In this document: piece after piece, positions 58,287-64,000 of the stretch
How positions within the stretch are numbered: the stretch's first letter is position 1
Layout of the letters: each line of letters begins with the position of its first letter
Assembly (NCBI RefSeq): GCF_000002235.5
Contig: NW_022145615.1
Coordinates: 15,672,712-15,736,711, forward strand
DNA: 64,000 nucleotides
Direction of reading: 5' to 3'
Origin: Strongylocentrotus purpuratus
Lineage: Eukaryota > Echinodermata > Echinoidea > Camarodonta > Strongylocentrotidae
Made by a program: the position numbers and the translations under genes
The notes under the pieces: generated by a model
Seen by the model: the letters and a program-made list of their open reading frames with translations, nothing else
Databases searched by the model: none
What the model was told of the DNA's origin: nothing

Positions 58287-58560
58287 CCCCCCCCCCCCCA
58301 CTCCGAGAACGGACGGACCCCATGCGTGTTGCCAAAATGTCCTTTTCGTAACAAAAGAAAAAGGTCGACCCGTATTGACTTTACACACCGGACTTTTGCT
58401 GAAAAGTGGGGGGGGGGGGGGGGGGGGTGCTGAAAAAGGCTCGTATACAAAAGAAAAAGGTCGAGCCGTATTGACTTTACAAACCGGACCGGGGGGTCGG
58501 TTGGAACACGCATATGCGTACCCTAAATAACACTGAGTGGGGGGGGGGGGGGGGGGCTCT
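58287..58560. repeat. Poly-C/poly-G bounded module, copy 2
   Basis: Direct copy of 56,448-56,735 with different homopolymer lengths and a small deletion in the third block. Proline/glycine-rich frames over both copies are homopolymer artefacts. Confidence 0.85.
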
Positions 58561-58875
58561 ACGTTCACCTAACCTCACTGAACGTTCGCCACATATTCTC
58601 TCTATTCATAATTCAATTCAATTTCAATGTATTCAGCCAATCATTAAAAACAATTTATGACACTGCCTTGTACTGGAACAATAATTATAATATGATGACA
58701 GGCTATGAACCCCTGAGAAGCAGAGCTTGTAAATGGGGCCCATTAACATAGAATTAAATACATACTGTATAATAAAAATATGCTATAACAAGCAAAACAA
58801 AAAAGAGATACATGTATATTCATACGTATTACAAAACAATTACAAATATCTTGCAAACACACTCAGCCATACTCA

Positions 58876-58931
58876 CTCACACACACACACACACACACGC
58901 ACGCGCACGCACACACACACACACACACGCG
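58876..58931. repeat. (CA)n/(CG)n microsatellite
   Basis: CA repeats interrupted by CGCA units. Confidence 0.95.
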
Positions 58932-59089
58932 CAATGCAATGTAGTTTAAAACATATAATAAGAGAGAGAGAAAAGAAGAAGAGAGTAGCATATTTAAAAA
59001 TAAAAAGGAAGAAGAGGAAACACATGAAAAATGCGAAATGTGAGATTAAAACTTTTAATATAGTCCTACCCAGTTTTACAAATTGATAA

Positions 59090-59790
59090 ATAGTTCCCCT
59101 TTGCACAAAACTTTAAACTTAGACAAAGTTTAACTTGATCTTATATCCTCGTTTAAATCATTCCATTTGCTTATTATTCCCACATTTCTAAATGATTTCA
59201 GTGCATGGGTTGTACGTACAGGGGGTTTGTGTAATAACATTTTTTGCCTTGTGTTATGTGAATGAACGGATGAATTTCTAATAAACATGTTTTGAAAAAT
59301 GTGTGGAAGATTACCAGTGTGGAAATAAAACATAAATATACAAGTATTAAGTGATATTAGTTCTTGGACAGGAAGAACCTTCATTCTGCTAAATAATAGT
59401 TTCGTATGAGAATTATACATTGAATATGTTAAAATTCGAATTGCCCTCTTTTGAAGTATTTCCATTTTATTTAGACGAGATGAATATGAATTTCCCCACA
59501 CTATATTGCAGTAAGATAAATGGGGTAATACTATCGAGTTGTAAAATAACATTAGAACATTTTGGGGAACGGTAAATTTTAATTTTGATGATACTCCAAT
59601 GCTTCTAGATACTTTCAAAGTTACATTTTTAATGTGTTCTTCCAGTCCAGGAATTCGCCTATAGTAACACCAAGAAAGGATAGTGAATGTACACGTTGTA
59701 GGACTACGTTGTTAACAGAAATGTCATTAATGTCTCCGGAAACTCTCCTGTTCTTTGAACGAAATATGATGTCTTTTTTTTTTTTATTAA
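59090..59790 (-). mobile_element. LINE 3' fragment inside the foldback core
   Basis: Minus strand: SVNNVVLQRVHSLSFLGVTI in one frame, then after a frameshift MKVSRSIGVSSKLKFTVP, LFYNSIVLPHLSYCNIVWGN, QKRAIRIL and VHSHNTRQKM, the C-terminal RT words of jockey-type LINEs. It is of the same general kind as the LINE at 42 kb. Confidence 0.8.
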
Positions 59791-59799
59791 AGCTCCCAT

Positions 59800-61430
59800 C
59801 ACACCAAACTTGTTCTCATCTCATTTATTAGAGAGGCACATCCCTGTATTTTACATTAGGTAAGTATATGACCCCACCCCAGGCATTTCCCTCATCACAA
59901 ATAGTATATACATATTAGGGACATCACATTGATATTTCTATAGAACATTTTAACACTAAACAACCAGAAACCTTTCCTTTTGTTAATCTTACAAACTCAA
60001 CAAAGAGAGATTTTTTGTGGGGGTGGGGGTTGAGGGCTGCTTTAGATTGTACAAGAAAGACACATTTCTGTATACATATACATACACAATACACATTATA
60101 ATAAAACTTTTGGCACACCTAAAACTGTAACCTGAACTGAAAATCTTTCAGCGAATCTTGGCAGAGATTTAATAAATGTGCTTGTGGGGGGGGGGGGGGG
60201 CAGAAACTCAACTATATTGTTGTACACACGCGCGATAAAGAAAAACGAGTAAAAAGGATATACCGGTAGCTTTTGTTGGTTAAGGTAATCAATGCGCATG
60301 ATGCGTTTAGGTTGCCAAAAACGCCAAAGATTGGGTATGTTTCTGGAGTTAAGTAGGCAAAAAAATCAGTTAAAGTTACGTTTCAAGAGTATGTTAAACT
60401 CACGTTTCATAAAATCTCCCAAATAAAAAAAATAAAAACATTTGTTGCATGCTCAGCCCCCCCCCCCACACTTTCAAAAACGCTCTGCGTCCCCTGCGTT
60501 TCGGGTATATTTTTCCACCATATTGGTCTAGATTTTTTGCGACCTATAATTGACCTCATTAGGTATATGTTTTTATAGGGGTACATTTCATAGGGGGTAA
60601 AATGTAAAGCGAAACAAGTGGAAATTGGTGAATAGGGTATAAATTGAACAAGAATATAATGCATTTAGGGGTGGTTGAAACCTGTGGTCGCGCGTATGTA
60701 CAACAATATAGTTAAGTGCCCCCCTCAACCCATAGAAGACAAAAAACGGTTTGAAGTTAAATTAAGTTGTCCAATTTTATTGCCAGAACGAGCCACTTTG
60801 ATGTCTACATGAGTCAAGTTTGAAATTAATACGTCGAATGGTTTGCAAGAATGAAAATGGGATGGACCGGCAGCTAGGGGCGTTATACCTTTTTAAGTGG
60901 GGGGGGGGGGTTGTAGAGGCCATCAATTACCGACAAATATAATATGTCAATGTGCCAATGTCTACAATTTTTTTCTGTCTTTATTTTCTTTATTTTCCTT
61001 TCTATTCTTATCTTTTCTTTTCCTTTTTGCCTCCCCTGTTGCCTCTCTTTCTTTTTTCTTTTTCTTTCTTCTCTTCTCTTTCCTTTCTTTTCCTTTTTTC
61101 CCCTTTTCTTTCCCATCCCTTCTCATTTTCCCCGACGGCAGCGCAATATCGACAATAATATCCTGATAGGTGTGTGTGTGTGGGGGGGTGGTGGTCGCAC
61201 CCCACATCCCCCTTCGGAGACCCCCCCCCCCCTTCCGCGGCGGGCAGCTACCCTGAATACAAGTATGTAGAAAAAGAAGAATACACAACATGCATTTATA
61301 CTGCATGGCCACACAGAGGAATTTTTCCTGTAGGGGGCCGGGGGAAAATGCAATGAATTTTTGACAAGTTATTGCATTTTCGTCGTTTTGGGGGATTTGT
61401 GGAAGAGGCCGCGTACCCTAGCAAACACTG
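59800..61430. other. Foldback core, no gene seen
   Basis: Includes a CT-rich tract (60,975-61,135), several poly-G/C runs and AT-rich sequence. Frames over the CT tract are compositional. Confidence 0.5.
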
Positions 61431-61533
61431 CGTACAGTCATGATTCAGGGGGTAAGCAATGGCCTCGTTACTGTGAGGCCCCAGGATAAAAATCGTGCTG
61501 ATCAGCTATATTAGTGCCCTTTTGTGAGGCATT
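61431..61533 (+). repeat. Dispersed repeat module, copy 3
   Basis: Diverged copy of the module at 37,762-37,865 (and 790-890 inverted), in the foldback core. Confidence 0.7.
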
Positions 61534-62828
61534 AATCCTCATTACTGTCAATTATGATTTAAGGACGTAGGTTCCCTAGCTGATTAGCATAGTAGCACAC
61601 ATATGATATAGCAGTCACGCAAAACAAACACTCGCAATTTAATATTCAATAAAATCTGAGAATGTATGCCATTATCTAGATCTATTAGAAATAAATAATT
61701 TTTAAAAATCCTTCCCTAAACTGGGGTAAAAATAAATATTCCACCATTATGACCAACAGTGTAATTCAAAACATTTTAATGCAAACAAGGTCATGCTGGA
61801 TAAAGAGAATTATGTGGTGAATGTAGAGTGATGTAGGCATATATAATGAAAACAGGAATGTTTCATTTATTAGATATTAAGGTTCTGAGATTTGGCACAA
61901 TAATTATATTCCTATAGTTCTATTAATCCGGCCAATTAAGAATTAAAAACAATTAAATGCCAACAAAGTCATGTTGAACGGTAGATAGAATGATGTGGCG
62001 AACTTACAATGAGGTGAGGCGAACGTAGAGTAAGGTATGTAGGTCCTACGTGAATTAAAACATTTATGTTTCATTTTTCTCTTCTGTATTCATGTTTTAA
62101 CATAAGATTTTGCACAATAATTATATTCCTATAGGCCTATTAATTGGGAACTATAGAATTCAAAACAATTCAATCCAAACAAAATCATGTTGGATTACCT
62201 GATGTAGAGAGAATTATGTGGCGAACGTACAGTGAGGTACCAGGCCTATAAGAAATTAAAACATTTATGTTTCACTTCTCTTAATGATTTCTTTACAGGT
62301 GCTAACATGAGATTTGGCACAATAATTATATTCCTATAGGCTAATTAATCTGGACTATATAATTAAAAAAAAATTCAATGCAAACTAAATCATGTTGGCA
62401 TGTGAGAGAATTATGTGGCGAACGTACAGTGAGGTGAGGCAAACGTAGAATGAGGTATCATAATTATACTGAATTAAAACAACGTTATTTATCTTAATGA
62501 AGCATTTTATTTAGCAAGAGTGAACGTAAAATTATTGCGCGCAACACGAATTTAATGAAAATAATAGGGCCTTCTTTAGAATATAGAATTTAAAACAATT
62601 GAATTATGCAAACAATCCTGTTGGATTTACTATGTGGCGAACGTACAGTGAGGTGAGGCGAACGTAGAGTGAGATGAGTGTGTGTGACCATCAGGGGGGC
62701 GTTTCATCAAACATTTAGTCGGTGGATTTCACCGACTAATTTCAATAAATTTGTCGGTTGCCTTGGACCTCCCGACAAAGTCAATTTACACCGACGAACA
62801 ACAAGCAAAAAGGCACCAAAAGGGCAAA

Positions 62829-63067
62829 ATGGCAGCAATCATGAATATCCTAGGGGGTGCTGCCCTCGGTAGAATCTAGAGTTGATGCAGCTATGTTACA
62901 AAAATACAGATTTACTAGGGAAGGAGTGTTATACATGATAAATGAGTTAGAGCATGCCAAAAAGAGGAGCAAGGATCTATCTGCCCATCTGCAAGTCTTT
63001 GTGGCTTTGAGATTATTTTTTGCGACAATAGAAGGGTGAAGCAAGTCATGTGCGGAAAGAAAAACCA
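62829..63067 (+). pseudogene. HARBI1-like transposase N-terminal exon, broken
   Basis: Starts MAAIMNILGGAALGRI then a stop and a frame change; continues MLQKYRFTREGVLYMINELE, LSAHLQVFVALRLFFAT, close to the KYRFTR.GI.YI and LQVLVALRFFATG words of Harbinger transposases. A second frame change hits the end of that block. A GTAAGTATT donor follows near 63,068. The DDE nuclease domain is not seen downstream. Confidence 0.6.
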
Positions 63068-63628
63068 AGTAAGTATTGCCTTTTTTTTTCCTGAAATGAA
63101 CTGACTTGAGCTTGAAGTCCTATGAAAAGTAGACCCAATACCATCGCAATGTACAAATTGTTTGTTTGATTTTTTTTTTTTAAATTGGGACCTAAAATTT
63201 TATTCCACTCTTTCATTCATTTTAATCTAGATAACAAAGGTGAATGAATGGGGTCTAACGATAAGACTAAGCGTGTAGATACAGACTCCACATTCACCCA
63301 ACTTTATTACCTTTTTTTGTTGTTGTTGGTAGAGACAACGAAATAAAAATAAACACACAACAAACAGCTGAAATTAATGTTGAAGGGCCTTCTCAATTGA
63401 ACGGAATATTAATAAAATAAAATCAGAATGACATTCGTTGTGTCAATTTTCCATCAATTTTCAAAGAACAGACTACTTAATCTAGATCAATAGATCTATA
63501 TCTTGAGATCTACTTAAACTACTGAGAGGAAAAAAACCCTCAAAGGTTGAAAAATGCAGTTAAAAATGATGAAGAAAATTTACAGTTCATTGTTTAGTAT
63601 TGATTAATTTGATTTTTGTATCTTATCA
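63068..63628. other. Interval between the Harbinger frames
   Basis: AT-rich, with poly-T runs and no sign of the DDE domain that a full element would carry here. Confidence 0.4.
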
Positions 63629-63958
63629 TTACTTGCAACTTTTCCTTTTAAACCTCAATTTTAATATTCCAAATATCTCCCTCTCAATCTCCAACAGCTC
63701 CAGCTGTCCACCAACTGTGCATTTTCTTTGTTGTCCTTGTTGTCGATGTTGCTGCTGCCATCTTTGTTGTTGTCCAGGTTGCTGCTGCTGGTGCTGCGCT
63801 GATGCTTTTGCTGCTGCTGTTGATGTTGTTGTTGCTGCTGTTGCTGCTGTTGTTGCTGCTGTTGTTGTTGCCGCTGCTCCTGCTATTGTTGGTTGTTGCT
63901 GCTGAGTCTCTGGAAAATGTTGGTTCTCTTGATGCTGTTGTGATTCAATCAACTGCAA
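63629..63958 (-). CDS. Gln/Ala-rich frame, possibly the Harbinger Myb/SANT-like partner
   Basis: Minus-strand frame of up to 109 codons, Gln runs (QQQQP), an Ala/Thr tract from CTG-type triplets, then a C-terminal LELLEIEREIFGILKLRF and stop. C-terminal LLEIERE-type helices are common at the end of the Myb/SANT-like protein of Harbinger elements, and the convergent position fits. The Gln/Ala part could be simple triplet repeat. A host exon cannot be excluded. Confidence 0.35.
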   Translation of the reverse strand: MQLIESQQHQENQHFPETQQQQPTIAGAAATTTAATTAATAATTTSTAAAKASAQHQQQQPGQQQRWQQQHRQQGQQRKCTVGGQLELLEIEREIFGILKLRFKRKSCK

Positions 63959-64000
63959 TTGAAATTCATATTTATAATGCTATTATCATCTTATGAAAAA

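Larger units (their letters stand above)
56143..62694. mobile_element. Foldback (TU-like) element, 6.55 kb
   Basis: The two ends are exact inverted copies beginning CTGATGGTCACACACACTC and continuing through CATCTCACTCTACGTTCGCC. Behind them, both arms consist of tandem, diverged ~200-240-bp units built around TACGTTCGCC, CAACATGA, TTAATAGGCCTATAGGAATA and AAAACATTTATG-type words: left arm 56,143-58,640, right arm 61,780-62,694 (inverted, about four units). Sea urchin TU elements and Drosophila foldback elements have this build. The core holds unrelated insertions (a LINE fragment, simple repeats). I see no target duplication and no transposase. Confidence 0.7.
62695..64000 (+). mobile_element. 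PIF/Harbinger element, right end outside the window
   Basis: A terminus-like GGGGGCGTTTCATCAAAC starts right where the foldback element ends, followed by a TAGTCGGTG/CACCGACTA hairpin, a transposase-like first exon on the plus strand and a Gln-rich second frame on the minus strand. Two genes (nuclease and Myb/SANT-like protein) are usual in Harbinger elements. Confidence 0.5.

Overview
The window is AT-rich, intron-bearing animal DNA dominated by mobile elements. The sequence fits an echinoderm, probably a sea urchin: tRNA-type SINEs with a body I recognise from that group, foldback elements whose inverted ends are built of tandem repeats (the architecture of the sea urchin TU elements), many TAGGCCTA words, and CR1/L2- and jockey-type LINEs. 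This is inference; no search was run.

The main architectural feature is a very large inverted repeat. Bases 1-11,686 are the reverse complement of 27,514-38,649 at near identity, differing by scattered single bases, simple-repeat lengths and one ~555-bp tandem duplication present only on the left. The left arm reaches the window start, so its true end is unseen. The right arm starts abruptly at a 500-N gap (27,014-27,513), inside a LINE. The arms share every disabling change of that LINE, so they are copies of one locus. An assembly artefact (two haplotypes joined head to head) is at least as likely as a real inverted duplication.

The only host gene I recognise is CCDC34. Exons 1-4 lie on the minus strand (15,110 down to 6,720). 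Exons 3 and 4 recur on the plus strand in the right arm (31,216-32,474), and the last exon lies only on the plus strand at 48,052-48,278. All splice phases agree, and exons 1+2+3+4+5 give 386 codons plus stop, near my recollection of human CCDC34 (373 aa). As assembled, no single strand carries the whole gene.

Layout: 1-13.3 kb, left arm with SINE, a 2.7-kb insertion with a target-site duplication, CCDC34 exons 4 and 3, and a 4.3-kb CR1/L2-like LINE carrying a TTAA-flanked MITE; 14.2-15.1 kb, CCDC34 exons 2 and 1; 15.2-27.0 kb, spacer full of nested TIR elements, palindromes, LINE 3' fragments and a SINE; 27.0-27.5 kb, gap; 27.5-38.6 kb, right arm; 39-43 kb, two head-to-head LINEs; 43-50 kb, nested inverted repeats around CCDC34 exon 5, with a decayed exon-4 duplicate and a duplicated exon-5 tail; 51.4-53.1 kb, a motif-saturated satellite element; 53.7-54.2 kb, LINE 3' end; 56.1-62.7 kb, a foldback (TU-like) element; 62.7 kb to the end, a PIF/Harbinger element.

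The points most worth following are the inverted duplication that splits CCDC34, the dated insertion with its empty site at 57.3 kb, 2A-like motifs in two LINE families, the TGCCGCA-saturated element, and the foldback element with a spacerless 54-bp palindrome.
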